A stretch of DNA of 64,000 nucleotides, from positions 558,001-622,000 of the forward strand of contig NZ_CP061725.1 in NCBI RefSeq assembly GCF_014764405.1. Direction: 5' to 3'. Shown one piece after another: positions 25,391-33,903 of the stretch (within the stretch, counting starts at the first letter, position 1; the number at the start of each line of letters is the position of its first letter). The position numbers and the translations under genes were made by a program. The notes under the pieces are model-generated. The model ran no database searches and had not been told where the DNA came from. It saw only the letters and a list, made by a program, of their open reading frames with translations. Source of the stretch: Micromonospora craniellae. GTDB lineage: Bacteria; Actinomycetota; Actinomycetes; Mycobacteriales; Micromonosporaceae.

Positions 25391-27114
25391 CGGCCGCCCC
25401 CGGTGGACACCGCCGCACGGCGGGCGGGCGCCCGGCCCGGCGGTACACCCAGCAGCCGCAGCGCGTCGACGACCGCGCCCGGCTCGACCCCGCTGAGGCA
25501 GGGATGACCGGGCACCGGGCAGTGCGCGGCGCGGGTGTCGCGGCATCCGGCGGTGGCGTCGCCGAGGCGTACCGCCGGCACCCGCCAGGGTCCCCACTGC
25601 CCGAACGGAACGGTGGGGGCGAACAGGCTGACCACCGGCACCTCGGCCGCGGCGGCCAGGTGCGCCGGGCCGGTGTTGCCGACCACCAGCGCGCCGGCGC
25701 CGGCCACCACGGCGGCCAGTTCGGCGAGCCCGGTCCGGCCGCCGAGGTCGCGGGCGTGCCGACCGGCGACCTGGGCGGTGAGGTGGCGTTCCTGCGGGCC
25801 GCCGGTGACCACCACCCGGTGACCGGCGGCGGTCAGCTCCCGGGCGATCCGCTCGGCCAGCTCCGGCGGGCAGCCGCGCGCCTGCGCGTCCGACCCCGGA
25901 TGCAGCACCACGTAGCCCGGCTCACCGGCTTCCGGTGGCGGTGCCGGCACCGGACGCAACCGCAGGCGCGGCTCGTCGTCGGCGGGCAACGCGTACCCGG
26001 CGGCGGCCGCCAGCGACAACGCGCGCTCGGCCTCCGGCACGCCGGCCGGCACCCGGTGCCGCACGTCCAGCAGGCTCCCCGGGTAGTCGTCGCTGATCGC
26101 GGCGATCCGCCTGACACCGGCCATCCGCAGCAGCAGGGCCAGCGGCAACGGCGACTGGTGGAACGAGGTGAAGACGACCGCTTCGTCGGCGGCGACGGCC
26201 GCCAGCCGGGCGGTCAGCGCGGCCATCTCGGCGGGATCGACGGGCGCGGGCGCCGGGTCGATCCAGGGCAGCCGGTGCTCCACGATCTCGTCGACGCCGG
26301 GCAGCAGCTCGGCGGCGGCCCGACCTCGCGGGCCGCAGAGCAGCACCACCCGGTCCGCCCCGGCGGCCACGGCTCGGATGCCGGGGCCGGTGACCAGTAC
26401 GTCTCCGACCGAGTCCGATCGCACCACCAGCACCGTCCGGCCCCGCCGCGCAGCGGTGGTACGGGCCGGGGCGGTGGCGGCGGTGGACCGGATCCGCGCG
26501 GAGGCGTCCGGGCGTGCCGCGCCCTCGTCGGGCATGGGCGGCAGCGCCGGGCGGAGCGCCTGCTGACGGCGCAGGATCTCGTCCACCGCCGACGGCAGGT
26601 CGGCGGCCACCCAGCCGGCGGCGGCGATCTCCTCGGCCCGGGTGACCGGCGTGGGCACCAGGATGCCCGCCGCACCAGCGGCCAGCGCCGCGGTGACGTC
26701 CCGGCCGATGTCGCCGATCATGACGCAGCGGGCGGGCACGGTGCCGAGCGTCCGGGCGGCGGCGTGCACCAGCCCGGGTGCCGGTTTTCGGCAGGCACAG
26801 CCGTCCCCGTCGTCGTGCGGGCACACCTGCCACGAGTCGAAGGGGCCCAGCAGCGCCTCGACGCGACGACGCACCCGGTGCAGATCCGCTTCGGTGAACA
26901 GGCCCCGGGCCAGCCCGGACTGGTTGGTCACCACAGCGAGCCGCAGGCCGGCCGCGCGCAAGCGGTCCAGCGCGGCCCGCGCGCCGGGCATCGGCCGCAC
27001 CTTGTCCGGGTCGCCGTTGTACGGCACGTCCTCGACCAGGGTGCCGTCGCGGTCCAGCAGCACCGCGTCGAACAGGACAGGCCCCGGTCCGGCCCGGTCG
27101 ACGCCGGTCAGCAC
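25387..27114 (-). CDS. Fusion: GmhB-type heptose-bisphosphate phosphatase + glycosyltransferase family 9
   Basis: The first gene of the operon encodes two enzymes in one chain (about 575 residues). Residues 15-185 form a HAD phosphatase of the GmhB/HisB-N type: catalytic DRDGT (21-25), VVTNQSGLARG, zinc-loop CPHDDGDGCACRKP and MIGDIGRDVTAA; this would remove the C7 phosphate of heptose-1,7-bisphosphate. A Pro/Ala/Arg-rich linker (about 190-225) leads to a GT9 heptosyltransferase domain (RTVLVVRSDSVGDVLVTGPG, VVLHPGSDAQARG, VVGNTGPAHLAAAAEVPVVSLF). The GTG start is the nearest before the HAD domain; one 14 codons upstream is possible. Phosphatase and transferase are separate proteins in Gram-negatives. 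Confidence 0.88.
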   Translation of the reverse strand: MLTGVDRAGPGPVLFDAVLLDRDGTLVEDVPYNGDPDKVRPMPGARAALDRLRAAGLRLAVVTNQSGLARGLFTEADLHRVRRRVEALLGPFDSWQVCPHDDGDGCACRKPAPGLVHAAARTLGTVPARCVMIGDIGRDVTAALAAGAAGILVPTPVTRAEEIAAAGWVAADLPSAVDEILRRQQALRPALPPMPDEGAARPDASARIRSTAATAPARTTAARRGRTVLVVRSDSVGDVLVTGPGIRAVAAGADRVVLLCGPRGRAAAELLPGVDEIVEHRLPWIDPAPAPVDPAEMAALTARLAAVAADEAVVFTSFHQSPLPLALLLRMAGVRRIAAISDDYPGSLLDVRHRVPAGVPEAERALSLAAAAGYALPADDEPRLRLRPVPAPPPEAGEPGYVVLHPGSDAQARGCPPELAERIARELTAAGHRVVVTGGPQERHLTAQVAGRHARDLGGRTGLAELAAVVAGAGALVVGNTGPAHLAAAAEVPVVSLFAPTVPFGQWGPWRVPAVRLGDATAGCRDTRAAHCPVPGHPCLSGVEPGAVVDALRLLGVPPGRAPARRAAVSTGGGR

Positions 27115-27327
27115 CCCGGCTGACCTGCGCTGATCCGGCTCCCCACGGTCCTGTCGCACGGGCGGCGGGTTCCCTGCGCCCCGAGGAGTAAACGTCGGCC
27201 GGGGCGTGGTCGACGGGCACCCGCGCCGACCGGCGCACCGCCGCTCCCGGGTGGCCTTACCCACGGCCCCCGAGAAGCTAACCCGTGGCGCCGTTAGCCG
27301 GGCCACCGACCTGGGTACGGCCTGTTC

Positions 27328-27774
27328 GTGGCGATCGTGGAGCGCATCATCGAGGCACCGGTACGGCAGGTCTGGGCGGTGCTGGCGGACGGGTGGACCT
27401 ACAGCGACTGGGTGGTCGGCACCGCCCACATGCGCGACGTCGACGACGACTGGCCACGGGTGGGCGCGCGGCTGCACCACCGGGCCGGTCCCTGGCCCTT
27501 CTCCCTGGAGGACTCCTCCCAGGTGCTGGAGTGCGAGCGGGAGCGCAAGCTGGTGCTGCGGGTGAAACTCTGGCCGGCGGGTGAGGGCGTGGTGGTCTTC
27601 AGCCTGGAACCGGTCGGGCCGCACAGCACCCGGGTGCTGCTCGGTGAGGACTTCGCCGCCGGTCCGCTGCGATGGCTGCGCACCAAGATCAACGACCTGG
27701 TGCTGCACCAGCGCAACAAGGAGACGCTGAGTCGGCTCGCGGACATCGCCCGCCGGCAGAAGGCACCGGACTGA
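27328..27774 (+). CDS. SRPBCC-family protein
   Basis: A 148-residue START/Bet v1-like fold protein (polyketide cyclase/dehydrase and lipid transport family) beginning MAIVERIIEAPVRQVWAVLAD, with the characteristic VWAVL..W..Y..WVVGT and a C-terminal long helix (WLRTKINDLVLHQRNKETLSRLADIA). Ligand unknown. GTG start. It is transcribed away from the heptose operon, with about 200 bases between the two divergent starts, and is followed at about 90 bases by the GT2 gene. Confidence 0.85.
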   Translation: MAIVERIIEAPVRQVWAVLADGWTYSDWVVGTAHMRDVDDDWPRVGARLHHRAGPWPFSLEDSSQVLECERERKLVLRVKLWPAGEGVVVFSLEPVGPHSTRVLLGEDFAAGPLRWLRTKINDLVLHQRNKETLSRLADIARRQKAPD

Positions 27775-27860
27775 CCTGGGCGGGGGGAGCCGATTCCCCC
27801 TGGAACGGACAAGTGGCTACGCTCACGGGGAAGCCTGTCCGCAGACCGAGGATGTCCTCC

Positions 27861-28628
27861 ATGATCGAACCCGTCCAGTTACCCACGCCGTGGGCGGACG
27901 CGCGCCTGACCGTCGTGGTACCGACCTACAACGAGGCGGGCAACCTGCCGCTGGTGGTCGAGCGTCTGCTCGCCCTGCCGCTGCCGGGCCTGAAGGTACT
28001 GGTCGCGGACGACAACTCCCCGGACGGCACCGGTGAGGTGGCGGACAAGCTGGCCATCGAGCACCCGGAGCGGATCGAGGTCGTGCACCGGGCGGGCAAG
28101 GAGGGACTCGGCCGGGCGTACGTGGACGGGATCAGCCGGGCGCTCGACGGCGGGGCCGAGTACGTGGCCCAGATGGACGCCGACCTGTCCCACCCGCCGG
28201 AGGCGCTGCCGGGAATGCTCGGCGCGCTGCTGTCCACCCAGGCCGGCGTGGTGATCGGTTCCCGGTACGTGCCCGGCGGCGAGCTGGACGAGAACTGGCC
28301 GCTGTACCGGCGGGCGCTCAGCGGCTGGGCCAACCTGTACGTGCACACGCTGCTGCGGGTGCGTATCCGGGACCTGACCGCCGGGTTCAAGATCTGGCGG
28401 GCCGACGCGCTGCGCGACATCGGACTGGAGCGGGTGCAGTCCAACGGCTACAGCTTCCAGGTGGAGATGCACTATCTCGCCACGAAGCTGGGGCACACCA
28501 TCCTGGAGGTGCCGATCCGCTTCGAGGAGCGGCGCGACGGCGACTCGAAGATGACCACCGCTACCAAGATCGAGAGCGCGTTGATGCCGTTCAAGCTGCG
28601 TACCCGGCATCGCAACATCGAGCGCTGA
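27861..28628 (+). CDS. Polyprenol-monophosphomannose synthase-like glycosyltransferase family 2
   Basis: GT2 enzyme (255 residues) that would transfer mannose from GDP-mannose to polyprenyl phosphate at the membrane. Motifs: VVPTYNEAGNLPLVVERLL, the nucleotide Asp pair in VADDNSPDGTGEV, DADLSHPPEALP (DxD metal site), RDLTAGFKIWRADAL and the C-terminal MTTATKIESALMPFKLRTRH. It lacks the C-terminal membrane domain of two-domain forms. I chose the second ATG because a GAGG site lies 9 bases upstream; the first ATG abuts that site. It could feed lipoglycan or protein mannosylation. Confidence 0.87.
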   Translation: MIEPVQLPTPWADARLTVVVPTYNEAGNLPLVVERLLALPLPGLKVLVADDNSPDGTGEVADKLAIEHPERIEVVHRAGKEGLGRAYVDGISRALDGGAEYVAQMDADLSHPPEALPGMLGALLSTQAGVVIGSRYVPGGELDENWPLYRRALSGWANLYVHTLLRVRIRDLTAGFKIWRADALRDIGLERVQSNGYSFQVEMHYLATKLGHTILEVPIRFEERRDGDSKMTTATKIESALMPFKLRTRHRNIER

Positions 28629-28653
28629 GCCACCGCGCGGGCCACGACCGGCC

Positions 28654-28682
28654 GCGTCGCGGCGGCCGGCCCGCCGCGACGC
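28654..28682. terminator. Stem-loop between convergent genes
   Basis: Perfect 12-bp stem GCGTCGCGGCGG / CCGCCGCGACGC around a 5-base loop, between the GT2 gene and the FAD oxidoreductase; no T run. Confidence 0.6.
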
Positions 28683-28683
28683 G

Positions 28684-30297
28684 TCAGCGGTACACGGCCC
28701 GGTGCGCGGTGTCCACGGCCCGGCGGTAGACACCGCCGGTGAGTGTCCGGTCCCGGGCCAGGGCGGCCCGGGCCGCGTTCGCCCCCGGCGCCCCGTGCAC
28801 CCCACCGCCGGGGTGGGCCGACGCACTGGCCAGATAGAGCCGGTCGACCGGGGTGTCCGCGCGGCCTAGTCCGGGCACCGGGCGCAGAAACAGTTGCTGG
28901 TAGGGCGCGGCGGTGCCGCCACCGAGGGCACCGCCGACCAGGCTCGGGTTGGCCTCCTCCAGATCGGCCGGCCCGGCCACGTGCCGGCCCACCACGAGGC
29001 TCCGGAAGCCGGGCGCGGCGGACTCCAGCACCGCCTCCATCCGCTCCACGTGGCCGACCACCTCCTCGGTGCGCCAGTGCCGGCGGAACGGCAGGTGTGT
29101 GTACGCCCAGAGCGACTCGGTGCCCGGCGGCGAGTGACCGGGGTCGGCCACCGACATCTGCCCGACCAGCAGGAACGGGTCGGGAGGCAGCTCACCTCGG
29201 GCGAGCGTGGCGGCGTAGCCGGTCAGCCCGCCGAGATCCGCCCCGAGGTGCACGGTGCCGGCGGTGGCCAGCCGCCGGTTGCTCCACGGCACCGGCCCGG
29301 ACAGCGCCCAGTCCACCTTCAGCGTCGAACCGTCCCAGCGGAAGTGCGTAAGGTCCGCCACCAGCCTCGGCGGCAGCGCCGCCGCGCCGACCAGATCCAG
29401 GTAGAGCGCGGGTGCGGGCACGTCGGCCAGGACCGCCCGGCGGGCCCGGTAGAGCCCGCCGTCGATCGTGCGCACCCCCATCGCCCGGCCCCGGGCCACC
29501 AGGACCCGGTCCACCCGGGCGTCGTGGCGGATCCGGCCGCCCCGCTCGGTCAGCCGGGCCACCAGCGCGTCGGTGATCTTCTGCGCCCCGCCCGTCGGCA
29601 CCGGCCAGCCGACCTGCTGGCCGAGCATGACCAGCAGCCAGCCGTACACGCCGGAGCCGGCGTCCTCGGTGGACAGGTCGGTGTGCAGCGCGGAACCGGC
29701 CAGCAGTGCCGGCCCACCGGCACCGGCGAACATCTCCTCGCCGAGGCGGCGCACCGGCAGGACCATCCGCCGGGCCAGTCGCAGCGCGCCACCGGTGCGC
29801 AGCCGACGCAGCACGTCCAGACCGGGGCGTACCGGCGGGAACGGGGTGGTGATCAGGTCCAGCATCGGGCCGGCGACGTGCTGCCACTCGGCGTACGCGG
29901 TCAGCCAGCGCTCGCCGTCGCCGGGCGCGAACTCCTCCAGCGACGTCGCGGTGACGTCGGGATCGCGGTTGAGCAGGGCGGCCCGACCGTCCGGGAAGAG
30001 GTGGGCCAGCACATCCGGGGCATGTCGCCAGGCCAGCCCGTACCGGGTCAGGTCGAGCCCGCGCAGGACCTTGGAGGCGTAGCCCAACGGGTAGAAGGAG
30101 CTGTAGAGGTCGCTGAGGTAACCGGGAGCGGTCACCTCGGCCGAACGCACCGCCCCACCCGGCGCGCCGGTCGCCTCCAGCACCAACACGTCCCAGCCCG
30201 CGTCGGCGAGCAGGTTCGCGGCGACCAGACCGTTGTGGCCGGCGCCGACGACGACCGCGTCGGCCTGCTCGGCGCCGAGAGAACCGGACGACATCAT
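28684..30297 (-). CDS. FAD-dependent oxidoreductase, phytoene-dehydrogenase-like (PYROXD2 type)
   Basis: NAD(P)/FAD-dependent oxidoreductase of 537 residues. The N-terminal Rossmann motif VVGAGHNGLVAANLLADAGWDVLVLEA binds FAD; further markers are GGAVRSAEVTAPGYLSDLYSSFYPLG and the C-terminal YLASASAHPGGGVHGAPGANAARAAL typical of this phytoene-desaturase-like branch. No carotenoid genes are nearby, so carotenoid desaturation is not supported; the substrate is unknown. ATG start (a second ATG follows directly). Divergent from the aldehyde dehydrogenase, with about 57 bases between starts. Confidence 0.88.
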   Translation of the reverse strand: MMSSGSLGAEQADAVVVGAGHNGLVAANLLADAGWDVLVLEATGAPGGAVRSAEVTAPGYLSDLYSSFYPLGYASKVLRGLDLTRYGLAWRHAPDVLAHLFPDGRAALLNRDPDVTATSLEEFAPGDGERWLTAYAEWQHVAGPMLDLITTPFPPVRPGLDVLRRLRTGGALRLARRMVLPVRRLGEEMFAGAGGPALLAGSALHTDLSTEDAGSGVYGWLLVMLGQQVGWPVPTGGAQKITDALVARLTERGGRIRHDARVDRVLVARGRAMGVRTIDGGLYRARRAVLADVPAPALYLDLVGAAALPPRLVADLTHFRWDGSTLKVDWALSGPVPWSNRRLATAGTVHLGADLGGLTGYAATLARGELPPDPFLLVGQMSVADPGHSPPGTESLWAYTHLPFRRHWRTEEVVGHVERMEAVLESAAPGFRSLVVGRHVAGPADLEEANPSLVGGALGGGTAAPYQQLFLRPVPGLGRADTPVDRLYLASASAHPGGGVHGAPGANAARAALARDRTLTGGVYRRAVDTAHRAVYR

Positions 30298-30354
30298 CCA
30301 CCGACGCTACCCGGGCCCAACCGGGCGAAACGTTTGCCCGGCACCCATCGGGGC

Positions 30355-31800
30355 ATGCAGCGCGTCATGTACACGGTTGCGCAGCTCATCGGCGGGGTGT
30401 GGGGGGCCGGCGGGGAGGCCGGTGACCTGGTGGTGCACGACCCGGCCACCGGTGCCCCGGTGACCGGCGCACCGGTCGCAGGCGCGGACGAGGTCGGCAA
30501 GGCGGTCGCGGCGGCGCGCGGCGTGGCCGCCGAGTGGGCCGCGACGCCTCCGGCCGAGCGGGCCGCCGCGCTGCACCGGGCCGCCGACGCGGTGGCCGCC
30601 GCCGCCGACGAGTTGGCCGAGGCGACCACCGCCGAGATGGGCAAGCCGCTCGCCGACGCCCGGGGCGGCGTCGAGGCCGGCATCGCCACCCTTCGCCAGT
30701 ACGCCGAACTCGCCCCGACCCGGGGCGGGCGGACCCTGCACGGCGCACCCGCCGCACTGGACTTCATGGCACCGCAGCCGCGTGGCGTGGTGGCCGTCAT
30801 CACCCCGTGGAACGACCCGGTCGCGGTGTCGTGCGGGCTGCTCGGCGCCGCCCTCGTCACCGGCAACGTGGTGCTGCACAAGCCGAGCGAACGCACCCCG
30901 GCGACCGGGTGGCTGCTGGCCCGCGCGTTCGACTCGGCACTACCGGCCGGCGTGCTCTCGCTGCTGACCGGAGGGGCGGAGACCGGGGCGGCGCTCGCCG
31001 GGGCCGAGGTGGACGTGGTGGCGCACGTCGGGTCCACCGCCACCGGCCGCGCCGTCGCCGCGGCGGCGGCCCGGACCGGCGCCAAGGTGCTGCTGGAGAA
31101 CGGCGGCAGCGACCCGCTGATCGTGGACGCGGACGTGGACCCGGTCTGGGCCGCCGGGCAGGCCGCGACCGGCGCGTTCGCCAACGCGGGGCAGATCTGC
31201 GTCGCGGTGGAACGCGTCTACGCGCATCGGGACGTCGCCGAGGACTTCGTCGCCGCGCTGGTGGAGCGGGCGAACGCGTTGCGCGTCGGGCCGGGCCGCG
31301 ATCCGGCCACCGGCCTGGGCCCACTGGTCGACCGGCGGCACCGCGACCGGGTGCACGGGCAGGTGACCGCTGCGGTGGCCGACGGGGCGCGGATCCGGGT
31401 CGGCGGGACGCTGCCGGAGGGGCCGGGCGCCTTCTACCCGGCCACCGTGCTGGACAACTGCCGGCACGACATGGCGCTGCTGCGGGAGGAGACGTTCGGG
31501 CCGGTCGCGCCGGTGGTGGTGGTCGACTCGTTCAGCGAGGCGCTGCGGTGTGCCGCCGACTCGCCGTACGGGCTGGCGGCGACGGTGCTGACCGGGTCGA
31601 TGAGTCACGCCCAGCGGGCCTGGCGGGAGCTGCCGGTGGGCACGGTGAAGGTGAACGCGGTCTTCGGCGGCGCCCCGGCCGGGGCGGCCCACCCGCGTCG
31701 GGGCAGCGGCCAGGGCTTCGGCTACGGGCCGGAACTGCTCGACGAGTTCACCGCCACCAAGGCGGTGCACATCGAGGCACCCGGGGGTGGGCACTGGTGA
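30355..31800 (+). CDS. Aldehyde dehydrogenase family protein
   Basis: NAD(P)-dependent aldehyde dehydrogenase of 481 residues. Motifs: AVITPWNDPVAVSCGLLGAALVTGNVVLHKPSE (cofactor binding), VAHVGSTATGRAVA, the general-base Glu in LLENGGSDPLIV (ENGG in place of the usual ELGG), the catalytic Cys in FANAGQICVAVERVYAH, and EETFGPVAPVV. Substrate unknown. The ATG before MQRVMYTV has only a weak upstream GGGG; the ATG four codons later is possible. A strong terminator follows. Confidence 0.9.
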   Translation: MQRVMYTVAQLIGGVWGAGGEAGDLVVHDPATGAPVTGAPVAGADEVGKAVAAARGVAAEWAATPPAERAAALHRAADAVAAAADELAEATTAEMGKPLADARGGVEAGIATLRQYAELAPTRGGRTLHGAPAALDFMAPQPRGVVAVITPWNDPVAVSCGLLGAALVTGNVVLHKPSERTPATGWLLARAFDSALPAGVLSLLTGGAETGAALAGAEVDVVAHVGSTATGRAVAAAAARTGAKVLLENGGSDPLIVDADVDPVWAAGQAATGAFANAGQICVAVERVYAHRDVAEDFVAALVERANALRVGPGRDPATGLGPLVDRRHRDRVHGQVTAAVADGARIRVGGTLPEGPGAFYPATVLDNCRHDMALLREETFGPVAPVVVVDSFSEALRCAADSPYGLAATVLTGSMSHAQRAWRELPVGTVKVNAVFGGAPAGAAHPRRGSGQGFGYGPELLDEFTATKAVHIEAPGGGHW

Positions 31801-31804
31801 ATTA

Positions 31805-31851
31805 CCGAGGGCCCCGACCCACGCCGGTGACGGCGGGATCGGGGCCCTCGG
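31805..31851. terminator. Strong terminator between aldehyde dehydrogenase and ChaB genes
   Basis: Perfect 13-bp stem CCGAGGGCCCCGA / TCGGGGCCCTCGG with a 21-base loop, located between convergent genes. Confidence 0.8.
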
Positions 31852-31859
31852 TGCGACGG

Positions 31860-32261
31860 TCAGTCGCCGCGTGCCTTGGCGGTCTGCCGGTTGTTGGCCT
31901 TCTGGATGGCCGTGACCAGTTCCGGCTTGGTCATGCTCGACCGGCCCCGCACGTCCAGTTCGCGGGCCCTGGCCAGCAGGTGCTCCTTGGGGGCGTTCGC
32001 GTCCACCCCACCGGCGGTGGCTGCCCGCCGTTCCGGGCCGCCCCCGGCGGCCTGCCGGTCGCTCGGGCCCTTGCGACCCTTGGGCTCCCAGTGGTCGCCC
32101 ACCTTCTCGAACTCGTGCTTGACCGCGGCGAAAGCGGTCCGGTGCGCCCGCTCCCCCTCGCCGTACGTCTCGACGGCCGAATCGTGTGTCTTCTCCCAGG
32201 TCCGCTGGGCCTTGTCCGGGGAGCGCCGCAGCGTGCTGGGCAGTACCTCGCGCCCGGGCAT
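31860..32261 (-). CDS. ChaB-like protein with C-terminal Rho N-terminal-type domain
   Basis: A 133-residue soluble protein. Residues 1-60 match ChaB (MPGREVLPSTLRRSPDKAQ, TYGEGERAHRTAFAAVKHEFEK). Residues about 95-130 look like a Rho N-terminal/SAP-type helical module (KEHLLARARELDVRGRSSMTKPELVTAIQKAN), which in other proteins binds nucleic acid. A linker rich in Gly/Arg/Ala joins them. The ATG start has AGGAGG upstream. ChaB is named for a link to the cation antiporter ChaA in E. coli but its role is unclear; in actinobacteria such genes sit among stress genes, as here. Confidence 0.85.
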   Translation of the reverse strand: MPGREVLPSTLRRSPDKAQRTWEKTHDSAVETYGEGERAHRTAFAAVKHEFEKVGDHWEPKGRKGPSDRQAAGGGPERRAATAGGVDANAPKEHLLARARELDVRGRSSMTKPELVTAIQKANNRQTAKARGD

Positions 32262-32410
32262 CTCGATCCTCCTCCGTGTTCGTGCCATTCGGACTGGCGT
32301 TCCCCGGCCCGGCGGTGGTAAACCTCGGCACCCGGTTTGCCGCCGCACGGGCGGGGGTACCGGCCGGGCCACCCGGCGTACCCGGTGCCGGTCGCCAGCA
32401 GGGAGCGGTG

Positions 32411-33391
32411 ATGACCACGACGAACCCGGACGCCCCGGCCACCGAGCCGCCGGTGTCGGCGCTACCCGGCCGGATCCGGCAGTTGCGCTGGTCGACCTGG
32501 CGCGGTGTGTTGATCCGCAGCGGCCGCAACTACCTGCGGGACAACTGCACCGACTCGGCCGCCGCGCTCACCTACTACGGGGTGCTCGCGCTCTTCCCCT
32601 CCACCGTCGTGGTGGTCGCCCTGGTGGGGTTGGTCTCCGACGGGGAACGCACCGTCGACACCGTGCTCGACCTGGCCCGGGACGTCGGGGCGGGGTCGGT
32701 GGTGGCCAACGAGAACTTCGTCGGTGTGGTCCGGGGCGTGGTGGACCAGAACAGCTCGGCGGGCGTACTGCTCAGCTTCGGCCTGCTCGGCGCGCTCTGG
32801 TCGGCCTCGAACTTCATCGCATCGTTCACCCGCGCCTCGAACACCATCTACGGGGTGGCCGAGGGTCGGCCGGTGTGGAAGCTGCGGCCGCTCCAGCTCG
32901 GGTTGGCGGCGCTGTCGCTGATCCTGCTCGCCGCGGTCGCCGCCGGCCTGATCGTCAGCGGCCCGGTCGCGGACGCGGTCGGTGACCTGGTGGGCGCCGG
33001 GGACGCGGCCCGTACCGCCTGGTCGGTGGCGAAGTGGCCGGCGCTGGCGATGATCGCGATGCTGCTGATGTCGATGCTGTTCTGGGTGGCGCCGAACGTC
33101 CGCCAGCCCCGGTTCCGGTGGCTCACCCCCGGTGGGGCGGTGGCGCTGGTCACCTGGGCGTCGGGTTCCTTCGGCTTCGGCCTGTACGTGGCCAACTTCG
33201 GCTCGTACGACACCACCTACGGCAGCCTGGGCGCGGTGATCGCGTTCCTGGTCTGGCTCTACCTGTCCAATTCCGCCCTGCTGCTCGGCGTGCAGATCAA
33301 CGCGGAGTTGCAACGCGGACGGCAGCTCCAGTCGGGTGCGAGCGACCCCGAGGGGCCCGTCCTGCCGCCACGGTCGCCGGCCGCTTCGTGA
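32411..33391 (+). CDS. YihY/BrkB family inner-membrane protein
   Basis: Six-helix membrane protein of 326 residues in the YihY/BrkB family. Family markers are YLRDNCTDSAAALTYYGVLALFPSTVVVVALVGL, SASNFIASFTRASNTIYGVAEGRP and YVANFGSYDTTYGSLGAVIAFLVWLYLSNSALLLGVQINAEL. Function is not established (once proposed as ribonuclease BN, since disproved). The ATG has GGAGCGG upstream. Divergent from the ChaB gene. Confidence 0.92.
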   Translation: MTTTNPDAPATEPPVSALPGRIRQLRWSTWRGVLIRSGRNYLRDNCTDSAAALTYYGVLALFPSTVVVVALVGLVSDGERTVDTVLDLARDVGAGSVVANENFVGVVRGVVDQNSSAGVLLSFGLLGALWSASNFIASFTRASNTIYGVAEGRPVWKLRPLQLGLAALSLILLAAVAAGLIVSGPVADAVGDLVGAGDAARTAWSVAKWPALAMIAMLLMSMLFWVAPNVRQPRFRWLTPGGAVALVTWASGSFGFGLYVANFGSYDTTYGSLGAVIAFLVWLYLSNSALLLGVQINAELQRGRQLQSGASDPEGPVLPPRSPAAS

Positions 33392-33437
33392 CCCGGTGCC
33401 GGGTTTATCACCCACCCCGCCGGGTAGCGCAGGAGGC

Positions 33438-33854
33438 ATGGAACGCGGCAGCAGCAAGCACGCACCGAGAGTCGACGACCAGATGGAGCAGGAGGTCAGC
33501 GGCCTGGTACAGGGGCCGGGGACCGGTGGCTCGCGGGTCGACGAGTTCCGGGTGCCGGAACCTGCGGGCGAGGACCAGCCGGAGGCGACCACCGTCGTCG
33601 GCGGCGAGAGTCGCAGCGGCACACCGCAGGGCATGACGTCCGAGGACGTGGAGGCCCGTAGCCAGCTGGGACGGTTCATCACGATGACCGCCCTGCCCGG
33701 GGACCGGGCGGCCCTGCTCGCCAACGCGCGGGAGAACGAGGCGCCGGCCGACCTGCTCGCCGAGTTGGAGCGCCTGCCGGAGGGCACCCGCTACCAGACG
33801 GTGTCCGAGGTCTGGGCCGCGCTCGGTCACAAGAACGAGACGACGCGCTGGTGA
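33438..33854 (+). CDS. DUF2795 domain protein
   Basis: A 138-residue hydrophilic protein. The N-terminal 65 residues are low-complexity and acidic (disordered); residues about 70-138 match DUF2795 (RSQLGRFITMTALPGDRAALLANARENEAPADLLAELERLP, TYQTVSEVWAALG). The ATG is preceded by AGGAGGC. Function unknown; frequent in actinobacterial stress gene groups. An SRPBCC gene follows on the same strand at about 50 bases. Confidence 0.85.
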   Translation: MERGSSKHAPRVDDQMEQEVSGLVQGPGTGGSRVDEFRVPEPAGEDQPEATTVVGGESRSGTPQGMTSEDVEARSQLGRFITMTALPGDRAALLANARENEAPADLLAELERLPEGTRYQTVSEVWAALGHKNETTRW

Positions 33855-33903
33855 GGGCGGCCTGCTGCGGCAAGCCCCCGCACCGGCGCAGGAGAGGATC
33901 CTG

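Noticed and set aside
19433..27114. LPS core biosynthesis as in Gram-negative bacteria
   Set aside because: All flanking genes and codon use are actinobacterial and no lipid A or core genes exist here; only the sugar-nucleotide steps are shared.
25504..27123. Plus-strand open frame of 539 codons opposite the GmhB-GT9 fusion
   Set aside because: Composition is dominated by Gly/Arg/His with no motif, while the minus strand encodes two complete enzyme domains.
28684..30297. Carotenoid desaturase CrtI
   Set aside because: The PYROXD2-like branch fits better and no crtB, crtE or other carotenoid gene is close.
28894..30354. Long upstream extension of the aldehyde dehydrogenase frame
   Set aside because: The extension is antisense to the FAD oxidoreductase and unlike any dehydrogenase; the enzyme begins at its own ATG.
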